NCBI GenBank assembly: GCA_026388815.1
Contig: JAPLJA010000009.1
Coordinates: 1 to 42,492 of the forward strand
Length of the DNA stretch: 42,492 bases
Origin: Pseudomonadota bacterium
Lineage (GTDB): Bacteria > Desulfobacterota > WTBG01 > JAPLJA01
Direction: 5' to 3'
How positions within the stretch are numbered: the stretch's first letter is position 1; each line of letters starts with the position of its first letter. Below are positions 28,891 through 38,879 of this stretch, one piece after another. The position numbers were made by a program, and so were the translations under genes. Under the pieces are notes generated by a model that saw only the letters and a program-made list of their open reading frames with translations, ran no database searches and had not been told where the DNA came from.

Positions 28891-31019
28891 GAACAACTTT
28901 ATTATTCCTGACCATTGCTACGATACTAATACTGAATTTGTTTCATGCATCTGATCGCACTTTTGGGTCAGATGCACAAACCGAATTGATCGCATTTTCC
29001 TTGCGGGAAGCTCAGCGGACCGCCAAAGAGCATCCAGGAGATGAAAATCTTAAGAGGGTCGGAGGTATAGCCGAGATCGTCGGATTCATCATAGACAATA
29101 ACACGAAAGATGTCATTATACTTGGTAAGAGTTCCGATGTTTTACCCTCCTTCTGTCTTGATGATCTCGTTTTCCTTCTACGTTGCGCTCAGATAGGAGG
29201 ACTTTCTGGTCCAGGTGTTTCCTTGGAACCGAAAGGAGATATTTCGAGTGGGCAACTTCAGGTAGTACTCTTCGGGGGTTCAGATCGTACATCTATTGGG
29301 AGCGTCTCCTTCGATGCTGATTACTTAATGAAAAAGATCGCACTTGATCTTGAGCCGAGTGGAGTGAGCAAATTGGAGTCCTACGCGGAACGAACAAAGA
29401 AGAAGTTTTTTGAAGAAAAGGTGGAGACCTGGAATATACTTTCCCGATTTTGGTTTACCCCAACCTATGCTCCCGTGACAACAAGCAAGGCAGAGGACAT
29501 ATTCCTTTTGCGGGAGATAAAAGTCGGCGTTCTCGTACAGACCCTATCTGCCGAAATCAACGGTAGGCCGGCGCCTCTAGGTTTTAAGGATGATCCTGCA
29601 GAAAAGTATGCCATAGAGTTTATGAATCTCTACGATAAAATGGCTGAGAAACATCGAGAGTTTGCTGAACTGGCTCGATTCATGGGGGGAATGAAGTTGA
29701 TGAATGTGCTTCTTACAAAGGTCCAACCTGAGAGTCTGGACTTTTGGATAAATAGATACAGTCCCACCGAAGGGAAAATTCCTTCAGAGGTTCCACTCCT
29801 ACGAAAAACCTTCATGGACGCTCGCCGTCAGTTATCTATAATCGGAGGCGTGAGAATGACAGGACTGACTCAGCGTCTCCGCAGAGGGGAGGTTGCCGCC
29901 ATCCGTGATGCGATTTTGATAGCACGACCATCTGAAAGAAGCCTCACCTGGACAGTAGTATTTGATAAGGATTGGCGGATAACTATCCCCTCAGCGAGCA
30001 AGGAGGATCAAGAGATCGCTAATCTTTTTGCTAACGGACTGATCCAACATGAAAAGGGTGATGATGCAGGGGCGATTCAATCTTTCGATCAAGTGCTTAA
30101 TACCTATCCCAGCGTTGTAGAAGCGCGGTTTCTGAAAGCCGTGTGCGAGAGGGATTTATTGATTAAGAAAGGTAAGGTTGATGAAGTACTAGGGCCTCTG
30201 AATTCCCTAACCCAATTAGCAGGGGAGAATCCGCAGTTTCTTGAAATACGCTATGAGCTTGGATCAACACTCCGCGTCCTTGGGAGGAACGATCAGGCTA
30301 TTGAAGAACTGGAGAAGATTATTAGTATTCGACAGGACTTTGCACCTGCGCATCATGCTCTTGGCCTCGCCTATTGGACAAAAGGGGATAACGCGTCCGC
30401 TACCAAGCACCTTCAGGAGTATCTACGCATTGAAAGTGGACAAAATAATAAGTGGGTTTTGGAAGCCAAGCGCCTGATAGAGGAAATAGCCTCCGGGAAA
30501 AAGCAAACCCTGGGTAACACTGTTGAACTTGAGACCTTCTCGGATGTGAAGCACAACTTTCAATGTCAATATCCAAAAGAGTGGAAGCTCCTAAGAGAAA
30601 ATGAGATAGGGAAGCTTCTTCCTAGTATGGGAGATGCTAAAAACATTGTAGTAGCCTTCGTATACCCTTCGAAGACAGATAGCAATGTAAACATTCAGGT
30701 TGTGCCCATAGAGGCGGATGAGTTGTCTGACAAGGATATTACTGATGCAATACCAGCACTGGATGCTGCCTATAAAGAGAGATTTAGACGGTTTCAAAAG
30801 ATAGAGGCAGGACAGGTAAATATTGGCGGCGTCAGGGGTATCCGTTATTTATTTACATGTGAAAGAGCGGGAGTGATGATCGAACAATGTGTGATCACGC
30901 TGGTCAAGAGTCGCAAAGCGTACACGTTAACGTTTACAGCCCAGGAGCAAGATTTTGCTAATTTCTGGGAAACATGCTTCAATCGTACCCTTACATCGTT
31001 TCAGATTGGTGGAAGTTGA
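28887..31019 (+). CDS. Exported TPR-repeat protein with N-terminal domain shared with the 31100 gene (possibly DUF1598-related)
   Basis: Signal sequence; 'DVIILGKSSDVLPSFCLDDLVFLLRC...GPGVSLEP' and 'RFWFTPTY...REIKVGVLVQT'; TPRs 'FLEIRYELGSTLRVLGRNDQAIEELEKIISIRQDFAPAHHALGLAYWTKGDNASATKHLQEYL'. ATGA overlap with the upstream gene. Confidence 0.7.
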   Translation: MRTTLLFLTIATILILNLFHASDRTFGSDAQTELIAFSLREAQRTAKEHPGDENLKRVGGIAEIVGFIIDNNTKDVIILGKSSDVLPSFCLDDLVFLLRCAQIGGLSGPGVSLEPKGDISSGQLQVVLFGGSDRTSIGSVSFDADYLMKKIALDLEPSGVSKLESYAERTKKKFFEEKVETWNILSRFWFTPTYAPVTTSKAEDIFLLREIKVGVLVQTLSAEINGRPAPLGFKDDPAEKYAIEFMNLYDKMAEKHREFAELARFMGGMKLMNVLLTKVQPESLDFWINRYSPTEGKIPSEVPLLRKTFMDARRQLSIIGGVRMTGLTQRLRRGEVAAIRDAILIARPSERSLTWTVVFDKDWRITIPSASKEDQEIANLFANGLIQHEKGDDAGAIQSFDQVLNTYPSVVEARFLKAVCERDLLIKKGKVDEVLGPLNSLTQLAGENPQFLEIRYELGSTLRVLGRNDQAIEELEKIISIRQDFAPAHHALGLAYWTKGDNASATKHLQEYLRIESGQNNKWVLEAKRLIEEIASGKKQTLGNTVELETFSDVKHNFQCQYPKEWKLLRENEIGKLLPSMGDAKNIVVAFVYPSKTDSNVNIQVVPIEADELSDKDITDAIPALDAAYKERFRRFQKIEAGQVNIGGVRGIRYLFTCERAGVMIEQCVITLVKSRKAYTLTFTAQEQDFANFWETCFNRTLTSFQIGGS

Positions 31020-31099
31020 GGGTTTTACAACAGGTCTGATTCTGAAGCTCCGGCATACTACAGAACATGAGATTATGATTTTCGATAGAGGAGAGAGTC

Positions 31100-34000
31100 A
31101 TGTCAAATGGAATACTCGGAACTTTAATTAATAGTCAAGTTGCAGGCGCTACTGCTGGACAAGCTATTGGCCCAGCCGCCGCGGCTTCTCAGGCTTTATC
31201 TTCACTGGGAGAGGGCTTACAACTAATTGCCTCAGGCATCAAAGGGCTCCTCGGAAGTATTACTTCTTTGTTACCTACAGGTTCGGGTGAAGGAGACAGC
31301 AACGGCGGTTCAAGTGGAGATGCCGGGGTTAGTGGAGGAGGTGATGGGTCAAGTTCGGGCGGAGGAGACGGAAATCCCCTCGTTGGCCCTCAATTATCAG
31401 GCTCGGAAGCAGGGCAAGGACTTGGACCAGCAGTTGGGCTGGGTGAAAGCTTACCTGACTTTGATCTCCCTTCTACAGGACCTCAAGGTCCAATTGGTTC
31501 ATCAGTTGTACCGCTTCCAAATGTCGGTGGAATTCTTTTCGAGAACTGCGCTGCAGTGCTTACGGAAATCGGAGAAATCACAGGAGCCTACTGGGACTCC
31601 CAAACGGGGTCACTTGTTGTTATCGGAAAAGATGCTCAACGAGGCAGTATGATTCCCATGGCCTTACCTTACTTAGACCGAGACCATTTGCTTGTTGCCC
31701 TTCGTGCATATTTGGCAGGAAATCCAATCGGTGTGAGTATTGATCCCCCTGTGGAATACCGCAACAGCATAAGGCAAGGGGTTACCCCTCCCGATGGAAC
31801 GGACATGCTGGTTAGCTACCTCGGAGATACTGAGAGTACGCTTTTTGGTGCAATCATGTTTGAAGCTGATAGGCTCTTAAAATGCCTTGATAAAGGGGTT
31901 AACAACGAAACCAGAAAGCCAGTTCGGGCAACTGTTCCGGGTTTTAAGACGCTTCTAGAGATGATTAAACCTGACGATGGACGACCGGAGAATGTCTGGC
32001 ACCGCTTTTGGTTTGTCATTGACAAAGTGGAGCTAAAACACGATCCTGCAACCGGAACTGTAATCTTTGGTGATGTACGATTAAAGGTTCTCACTGAGAC
32101 CGAACTCCACGGAGAGACATCAAAAAAGTCTGTTGACCCTATCGATGAGGCTTTCACCAAACATCTTACTGACTACTATGATGAGTACGCAAAGGACTTC
32201 CCTGTCTTGGCCAGATTAAAGGAGCTGGCAAAAGTTGCTGCCGTTGCTAAGTTTCTCTGCAATTCAGGGATACCTTTGGACCTGGGAAGCATTTTTCAAG
32301 CAGATCCCGTTCATGTTGACACCCTTTCCACCACTCCCGGCATTTCGGTCACCAGCCCGAATGTGAAGATTGAATACAAGGGGAATGTGACACGTACCCA
32401 AACCGTATCCTTGTTCGGCGGCGTTGACATGGAGCCGGATCTAAAAATTCTCCCTGATGACGGAATGGCAAGGCAATTGCAACGCGTTGCAGAGTCGGCA
32501 CGCCCAAGTGGGAGTGTCTCCTCTTGGACATTTCGGAAAAATGGGCAAAGGGCACGGGCTCTGGCTCAAAAGGTCGGCAAGGCACATGCCCCATTTCAAA
32601 GAATCTGTGACGACCATGATTTCTCATTAAGCGGTAGCAACGGCGTGCTCCGATTGAGAAGGGTTTACAATTCGTTTTCTCTGCTAAAGGGTGACTTCGG
32701 CCCTGGTTGGACCTGGTGGGTTCCATTTTCGATTACAGTGGTCCCTCAAAGTCACAAGCGACCTGAAGTACTCACCCACGAGGAAGCAGAAAAATTATCT
32801 CGGGTGAAGGTATATATTTTACATGATCATACCTCTGGGGAATCGAGTCTTTATCGGCAGATTAATTCTCAACCATCTGGCAACGGACAAATGTTCTGTC
32901 GTGTTACAAGCCAGGCGGTAAAAAAAGGCGGCGTAACTTTTCAGTACGACCCCTCGGATTATTTACAGGGACAAAGTGACTGCTTGGTGCTCAGACGAGA
33001 GAACCGGCAGTACTGCTTTGATCCCCTAGGGAATCTCATGGAAGTTCGCAAAGAAAATCGTATCCTTATCCGATACCACCGAGAGGACGGATGTATTGTG
33101 CTGATCCAAGATGACACCGGCCATAGTTACAACATCAAGTACAGTGAACAAAGGCCCCAACGGATCGTGGGTGTCACATGCAGCGATGGGAAACAAATAC
33201 ACTATTCATATGACGAATTGGGTTATCTCACAACTTTCGGGAATGGTAAAGGCGGGATTGAAGGCTATGCTTATGATACGAAAGGGCGCCTAACAGAAAT
33301 CAGGAATCGCGCAGGCGTAGTGCTTCAACGAAATGTTTATGATGACTTTGATAATTTAGTGACTAAGAACTCTGACGTTCTTATTGACAAATCGGGTCAT
33401 AGAGTTCGGCGATCCTTTAATAGAGGGCGAGTGGTTTCATCGAATGATGAATCTAGTAACGTAGCTCTATTTAATTATGGAAATAACGGGGAACTCTTAA
33501 GTGTAGAAATCAAGGAAAACTCAGGACGAACATCTCGCCTTAGTTATGATCTGAAGGGAAGACTGAGTAGCTTTCAAGATTCATCGGGTCTGTACACATA
33601 CCTTTACTATGACCCGTCAAATAAGGTGAACCGAGTACTAAAACCTGGAGGTAAGGCATATTCTCTCCAGCGAGATGAGGAAGGTCGGCTTACTCTCATA
33701 ACAGATCAAAATGGCCGATCGTGGAAAGCAGAATACGATGCTTCTGGTAACTTAAAGAATACCTTAGCGCCAAATGGGGATCTGTGGAATTTTAGACATG
33801 AGAGAACGAATCTCGTTAAAGTAAGTGGACCGCCAGGTGAAGTGAGAGTTACAACACGAAGAAATGCCATTGCATTTCGAACGCATCCTGTAAGCGGCTT
33901 ATGGCAGGAAAGAGTTTATGAACGAGTGCTTGGGAAAAAGGATCGGGAGAGCGATCAGCGATTGGTTAAATGCCATACAAAGGGAACAAAGCCTGTGAAG

Positions 34001-34114
34001 CTACACTATGACCAGATAGGTAATATTCAGACTATTCAAAACGAAGTTGGCACCATTAATTTCCATATTGACGAAAAAGAGCTTACGGTTACTGTGGCAT
34101 TTCAAGGCATATAA
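31100..34114 (+). CDS. Hybrid RHS/YD-repeat protein with Gly/Ser-rich N-terminus and domain shared with the 28887 gene
   Basis: 'SGEGDSNGGSSGDAGVSGGGDGSSSGGGDG'; 'GSLVVIGKDAQRGSMIPMALPYLDRDHLLVALRAYLAGNPIGVSIDP'; RHS core-like 'LSGSNGVLRLRRVYNSFSLLKGDFGPGWTWWV...YCFDPLGNLMEVRKENRILIRYHR...YAYDTKGRLTEIRNRAGVVLQRNVYD'. Confidence 0.8.
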   Translation: MSNGILGTLINSQVAGATAGQAIGPAAAASQALSSLGEGLQLIASGIKGLLGSITSLLPTGSGEGDSNGGSSGDAGVSGGGDGSSSGGGDGNPLVGPQLSGSEAGQGLGPAVGLGESLPDFDLPSTGPQGPIGSSVVPLPNVGGILFENCAAVLTEIGEITGAYWDSQTGSLVVIGKDAQRGSMIPMALPYLDRDHLLVALRAYLAGNPIGVSIDPPVEYRNSIRQGVTPPDGTDMLVSYLGDTESTLFGAIMFEADRLLKCLDKGVNNETRKPVRATVPGFKTLLEMIKPDDGRPENVWHRFWFVIDKVELKHDPATGTVIFGDVRLKVLTETELHGETSKKSVDPIDEAFTKHLTDYYDEYAKDFPVLARLKELAKVAAVAKFLCNSGIPLDLGSIFQADPVHVDTLSTTPGISVTSPNVKIEYKGNVTRTQTVSLFGGVDMEPDLKILPDDGMARQLQRVAESARPSGSVSSWTFRKNGQRARALAQKVGKAHAPFQRICDDHDFSLSGSNGVLRLRRVYNSFSLLKGDFGPGWTWWVPFSITVVPQSHKRPEVLTHEEAEKLSRVKVYILHDHTSGESSLYRQINSQPSGNGQMFCRVTSQAVKKGGVTFQYDPSDYLQGQSDCLVLRRENRQYCFDPLGNLMEVRKENRILIRYHREDGCIVLIQDDTGHSYNIKYSEQRPQRIVGVTCSDGKQIHYSYDELGYLTTFGNGKGGIEGYAYDTKGRLTEIRNRAGVVLQRNVYDDFDNLVTKNSDVLIDKSGHRVRRSFNRGRVVSSNDESSNVALFNYGNNGELLSVEIKENSGRTSRLSYDLKGRLSSFQDSSGLYTYLYYDPSNKVNRVLKPGGKAYSLQRDEEGRLTLITDQNGRSWKAEYDASGNLKNTLAPNGDLWNFRHERTNLVKVSGPPGEVRVTTRRNAIAFRTHPVSGLWQERVYERVLGKKDRESDQRLVKCHTKGTKPVKLHYDQIGNIQTIQNEVGTINFHIDEKELTVTVAFQGI

Positions 34115-34191
34115 GACGAATGGACGAAATAGGAGTAACTGATCGGGTTCTTATAAGGAAACCAATTAATATTGTAAGGAGGGAGTTCTGA

Positions 34192-35016
34192 ATGAGCTTC
34201 TTTTGGTTCAGACGTCGCAGATATAGGTCTATGCTGTTCAGTGAGGACGCAGCAACGAGACTGAATGCAGCAAGGAAACTCGGTGATCTCGGTGATCCTG
34301 GGGATGTTGGAACTCTTTATTGGTTTCTAAAAAGGGAGAGGATTTCAGAGGTACGGGAGGCATTGTCAGAGGGGTTGAGAAGGATAGGTACTCAATCTTT
34401 CGAACCCCTTCTTCAGATTCTATCTAATACGAGGAAAAATAAGAGAATTAGCCCCGGCGAAGCCAGCAGGATTCTCGCCGGGGCTGCCTATATACTTGGG
34501 ATCGTCCGTGATGATCGCGCTCTCGCTCTGCTTATTGAAGCCTTGAAGGACTATGACTCACAGGTTTGCGAGGCTGCGTCACAAGCCCTCGGCAACTTAG
34601 GGAATCGACAGGCTGCAGAGGTACTCGTGGCTAGGGTGCAAGATAAATCTTGGTTTAGATTGCTACCCCTTATACCGTCATTCGGTCTATCCCTTGTCGG
34701 AACAGAAACTAAAGAGTACATTCGAAGCGTCATGGACGGTGAGGTGTCAGTGCGGGTCGCGGCGGTTAAGGCCCTGGAAAAGCTTGGCGACGGGCGAGGT
34801 TTTGAAGTTCTTGTCCGCGCCCTTAAAACAGAAGGACATGGGCAACAAGACGACATTGAACGGATATTAGCTGCGAAAGCGTTAGGACTGCTAGGTGACG
34901 AGCGAGCTAGAGAACCACTCGCTCAGAACATGGAAGGAAGGTGCAGCAGGGCTCTGCGGGAGGCTATCGCAGAAGCAATTGCTAGGCTAGATTATTCCCA
35001 CACAGGTGACACGTAA
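34192..35016 (+). CDS. HEAT / PBS-lyase-like repeat protein
   Basis: Units such as 'DDRALALLIEALKDYDSQVCEAASQALGNLGNRQAAEVL', 'RVAAVKALEKLGDGRGFEVLVRALK'. Confidence 0.85.
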   Translation: MSFFWFRRRRYRSMLFSEDAATRLNAARKLGDLGDPGDVGTLYWFLKRERISEVREALSEGLRRIGTQSFEPLLQILSNTRKNKRISPGEASRILAGAAYILGIVRDDRALALLIEALKDYDSQVCEAASQALGNLGNRQAAEVLVARVQDKSWFRLLPLIPSFGLSLVGTETKEYIRSVMDGEVSVRVAAVKALEKLGDGRGFEVLVRALKTEGHGQQDDIERILAAKALGLLGDERAREPLAQNMEGRCSRALREAIAEAIARLDYSHTGDT

Positions 35017-35036
35017 CCTGGAAGGAGTGGGAATAA

Positions 35037-36275
35037 ATGAACCAGTACAAAAAAACCTTCTCTAACCGCCATGTCCTTCTCCCCGTTATACATGTTATCT
35101 CCAAAGACCAAGCGCTAAAAAATGCGAGTATTGCCAGAGAGGCGGGTTGCGAGGGCATCTTCCTTATTAATCATGGCATGCCCTTCACAAACTTACTGGA
35201 GATACATCATGCTGTATTTACTGAATTCTCTGATTGGTGGATAGGGGTTAACTGTCTTGACCTCACCCCTAAAGATGTTTTTCATAAGATCACTAATGAG
35301 GTAGCTGGAGTGTGGGTCGATAATGCGATGATTGATGAACAGCGCGAGAATCAGCCCGAAGCGGAGAGCATTCAATCTGCACGAATAGAAAGCGGTTGGA
35401 AAGGACTTTATTTCGGGGGTGTGGCGTTCAAATATCAGCGGCCAGTCCAGGATTTGGATCGAGCCGCACGACTCGCTGTAAAATATATGGACGTAGTAAC
35501 CACGAGCGGTCCAGGCACGGGACAGGCAGCTTTTCGTGGAAAAATCTTGGCCATGAAAAAGGTATTGGGAGATTTTCCGCTCGCCATCGCCAGTGGTATC
35601 AGGCCCGCCAATATCTATGATTACATGGATGTTGCGGATTGTTTCTTAGTAGCAACTGGCATTAGTATTAGTTTCACCGAGCTTGACTCAAATCTTTTAA
35701 AAAGATTAGTTAGAGCAATCAGGTCTTATTCTGATAATGCGTTCCCTATCACTGGCCGAAATATGCCTCAAAAAGGCAAACGTATAAATTCAGTTTGTTT
35801 CGTGTGTGAATGGAATGAGGGAAGAAGTATACATCTTGAACTTAGCACAAGGCGTAAACTCATGGTGAAAGGGGGTCACATAAGTATATGTTCTGCGGGG
35901 TTCAGGCAAGGCAGGAACATTAATCCCCTCCGGAAAGAATTCCTATTAAAGCGTGGCGTTCCCCTCGAAGAGATAGAAGATCATAAACCAACTATTTTTG
36001 GAAAGGAGCACACACAAGCAGACCTGATCCTTGTTGCTGAACTGCCAATGAAGGCAAGGCTTTTAGCTGCTTGGCCTGAATTGCAGGGCAAGGTTATGAC
36101 AGTAAGAGGATTTATTCAAGGCTTTTCGCCTGAAAATGAACCACTTTCTTTGGCAGATGCACATATAGAGGACGCAGGTGGACATAGCAATGAAGAAAAG
36201 ATTGCTCTTTATATAGAGCTTGAAAAGTTGGCAGAACAAATCGCATCTAGAATACTTGAACTTAATCTGCACTAA
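35037..36275 (+). CDS. TIM-barrel (BtpA-like) domain fused to low-molecular-weight phosphatase-like domain
   Basis: N-terminus 'VLLPVIHVISKDQALKNASIAREAGCEGIFLIN', 'LAIASGIRPANIYDYMDVADCFLVATGI'; C-terminus 'VCFVCEWNEGRSIHLE' (CX5R-S; Cys at 35805) and 'DHKPTIFGKEHTQADLILVAE'. Confidence 0.6.
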   Translation: MNQYKKTFSNRHVLLPVIHVISKDQALKNASIAREAGCEGIFLINHGMPFTNLLEIHHAVFTEFSDWWIGVNCLDLTPKDVFHKITNEVAGVWVDNAMIDEQRENQPEAESIQSARIESGWKGLYFGGVAFKYQRPVQDLDRAARLAVKYMDVVTTSGPGTGQAAFRGKILAMKKVLGDFPLAIASGIRPANIYDYMDVADCFLVATGISISFTELDSNLLKRLVRAIRSYSDNAFPITGRNMPQKGKRINSVCFVCEWNEGRSIHLELSTRRKLMVKGGHISICSAGFRQGRNINPLRKEFLLKRGVPLEEIEDHKPTIFGKEHTQADLILVAELPMKARLLAAWPELQGKVMTVRGFIQGFSPENEPLSLADAHIEDAGGHSNEEKIALYIELEKLAEQIASRILELNLH

Positions 36276-36397
36276 ATTGTTTTGCAATTTCTTTTTGTCG
36301 TAACCGTCTTGTTCTCATCTCGGTTTGGAAAGGAGGAAATGAAAGTTTCTTTTTCTTGTAAATATTCGCATATTTTCCGAGGGGAAAAAGACAAATA

Positions 36398-36565
36398 ATG
36401 TTTGAAAAGGCTATGAACTTGACCATTATTTGCCCGTCATGCTCTGGGACTTTCCAAGTTATTGATGAGATCACCATAATCAATGTTTCCTTGATAATTG
36501 GGCACACGGTTAATCACTACGTGAAAATAATTTGTCCGCATTGTAAGGCCGACTTAAAAAGATAG
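36398..36565 (+). CDS. Small zinc-ribbon protein (55 aa)
   Basis: MFEKAMNLTIICPSCSGTFQVIDEITIINVSLIIGHTVNHYVKIICPHCKADLKR*; CPxC...CPHC pairs. Absent from the provided ORF track (below its length cut-off). Confidence 0.5.
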   Translation: MFEKAMNLTIICPSCSGTFQVIDEITIINVSLIIGHTVNHYVKIICPHCKADLKR

Positions 36566-36750
36566 AAGGTTTTCGAGTATTTTGAAATAATTTTAAGTTC
36601 CAGGCAAGACTCGGATATGTATCCCCTGCTGTATACGAAAGGCAATTCTATGAGAAACAGGCTGCAGCATGAGGGTATTCGTGTCCACTATTGACATCAA
36701 GGGTCACTATTTATTCAATTGAACAAATTAAAGATTAAAGGGCTCACAAT

Positions 36751-38424
36751 ATGAGAATATTTGATTTATTCAAGCCGAATGTGAAAAAGATGGAAACAAA
36801 GGGAGATATTGAAAGTTTGATCAAGGCTCTTAAAGATAAGAATTCGGATATACGATTGTCAGCGGCATTGGCTCTTGGAAATATAGGGAATCCACGAGCA
36901 GTAGAACCCCTCATCCAAAGTCTCAGGGATGAAAAAAGTTTTATCCGGCAGAGAGCAGCGTGGGCACTTGGACAGATAGGAGATGTAAGATCAGTAGACC
37001 CTCTTATTGCAGCTCTTAAGGATAGAGATTTATATTGTCAAGAAAAGGCACGAGATGCGTTAATTAATATAATTAAAGTAAATATAGGCAATGAAGCATT
37101 AGAGCCTATTATTTTTGCCCTGAGGGACAATGATGTAGCTGTTCAAAAGAATATAGCATATGTTCTCGGTATTACTGGAGATGCGAAAGCTATAAAACCA
37201 CTATTGTTTACTTTGGATTCCGGTGCTCATGAAGCGGCGAGGGATGCATTAATTAATATAGGATGTACAGCAGTTGAGGCACTTGTTTCTACCCTAAATA
37301 ATGAGAACTATAATCTCAGAAAAAATGCTGCATTTGCCCTAGGATGGATAAAAGATTCACGAGGTGTAGAACCCCTCTTACAAGTTCTAAGGGATGAAGG
37401 TTCAGATATGCGAGCAATTGCTGCTACGGCTCTCGGGTGGATAAAAGATGCACGGGCAGTCGAACCACTTATTTCTACTCTGGAAGATAAAGATTGTGAT
37501 CTCAGAAAAAATGCAACATTAGCACTAGGATGGATAAAAGATTCGCGGGCAATAAAACCCCTCGTTAATATGCTGGAAGGTAAAAATAAGGATTTTCGAT
37601 GGAGGGCAGCTTTTGCTTTAGGTCAGATAGGAGATTCTAGTGCCGTAAGGCCCCTCATTAAAGCTTTAAAGGATGGAGATCCTGATGTTCGTGCTAACGC
37701 TGCTTTAGCTCTTGGATTGATAAAAGATCCAATGTGTATAGATAACCTTATCGATGCTTTAAATGATGAGTGTGGTTACGTTGTAAAGCGAGCAATAGAG
37801 TCACTTGGGTCGATAAGAGATGCCCGGGCGGTAAAACCCCTTATCAAGATTTTGTGGTGGGACTATGATAGAATATACGAAATAGACGTCAATGACATTC
37901 GTGCATTAGCAGCCTTGACTCTCGGAAAAGTAGGATATGCAAGCTCAGTAGACGATCTTATTCGTATTTTAAATGCCGCCTATTTTAATGTCCGATATAA
38001 TGCAGCATTAGCCCTTGGACAGATAGGTGATACAAAGGCAGTTGAAGCTCTGATTCGGGTGCTAAAGACCAAAGAAAGCGATATTCGCGCACCAGTAGCA
38101 TGGGCTCTTGGAAAGATAGGAGATACGCGGGCAGTAGATGTCCTGATATCTGCATTAAAGGATAAAGATATCGATGTTGCAAGAAAAGCAGCACTTTCAC
38201 TTGGAATGATTGGGGATAAAAGAGCGGTAAAACCTCTCATAAAGAAATTAAAGAGTGGAACTTGGAAAATGCAAGAGTCTGCAGCAACAGCCTTGGGAAT
38301 GATAGGAGACGCACGAGCAATAAAGCACCTCACTAAGGCACAGGAACATGAATCAAATGATATTCAAACGGCCGCAGCTCTTGCTTTAGACAAAATTAAG
38401 TGTGATAAGAGTGATTTAAAGTAA
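36751..38424 (+). CDS. HEAT / PBS-lyase-like repeat protein (about 16 repeats)
   Basis: ~31-aa units such as 'EPLIQSLRDEKSFIRQRAAWALGQIGDVRSVDPLIAALKD' throughout. Confidence 0.92.
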   Translation: MRIFDLFKPNVKKMETKGDIESLIKALKDKNSDIRLSAALALGNIGNPRAVEPLIQSLRDEKSFIRQRAAWALGQIGDVRSVDPLIAALKDRDLYCQEKARDALINIIKVNIGNEALEPIIFALRDNDVAVQKNIAYVLGITGDAKAIKPLLFTLDSGAHEAARDALINIGCTAVEALVSTLNNENYNLRKNAAFALGWIKDSRGVEPLLQVLRDEGSDMRAIAATALGWIKDARAVEPLISTLEDKDCDLRKNATLALGWIKDSRAIKPLVNMLEGKNKDFRWRAAFALGQIGDSSAVRPLIKALKDGDPDVRANAALALGLIKDPMCIDNLIDALNDECGYVVKRAIESLGSIRDARAVKPLIKILWWDYDRIYEIDVNDIRALAALTLGKVGYASSVDDLIRILNAAYFNVRYNAALALGQIGDTKAVEALIRVLKTKESDIRAPVAWALGKIGDTRAVDVLISALKDKDIDVARKAALSLGMIGDKRAVKPLIKKLKSGTWKMQESAATALGMIGDARAIKHLTKAQEHESNDIQTAAALALDKIKCDKSDLK

Positions 38425-38475
38425 ATAAAGATAAAACATAGAAAACCAAAGGCTCCCCAAACAAAGGATTACAAT

Positions 38476-38817
38476 ATGGAAAATGGGGAAATAATACTTT
38501 TAGCGACTGGAATGGGCAAAAAAAAGCGAGAGGCCATTCTGAATTATAAAGGCGATTTGCCTTTTGGAGGAGATTATACTGTGCATGACTTGGCAGAGAT
38601 CCTCACCGATGATTATTTAAGGAAGAAGGTAGAGAATGTTTATGACTTATTAAAAAGAAATCTGAATTTAGCAGATAAAGAAGTCCAAGAAATTGCGAAA
38701 GGAATTTTAACAAATATCTCTATAATGAAGGACTTGCCTGAAAAACCCAGTCTTGAGAGGGTCATTAGATTACTCAGTCAAGCCCAATTAAAAAAAATCA
38801 GCCGGATTGTCAAATAG
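38476..38817 (+). CDS. Hypothetical protein
   Basis: 113-aa ORF in operon orientation with ATG; helical, no recognised motif. Confidence 0.5.
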   Translation: MENGEIILLATGMGKKKREAILNYKGDLPFGGDYTVHDLAEILTDDYLRKKVENVYDLLKRNLNLADKEVQEIAKGILTNISIMKDLPEKPSLERVIRLLSQAQLKKISRIVK

Positions 38818-38879
38818 CAGGCTGCATCATGGCAATATCAAATACGTTTTTAATTATCTTTATAGAGGGATTTAGCGAT

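Noticed and set aside
31227-31652. 141-aa plus-strand ORF
   Set aside because: Out-of-frame overlap inside the RHS-hybrid gene; no supporting motif.
36751-38424. CRISPR-like or DNA tandem-repeat array
   Set aside because: Periodicity of about 93 bp is due to HEAT protein repeats in one continuous ORF; nucleotide units are diverged and there are no spacers.
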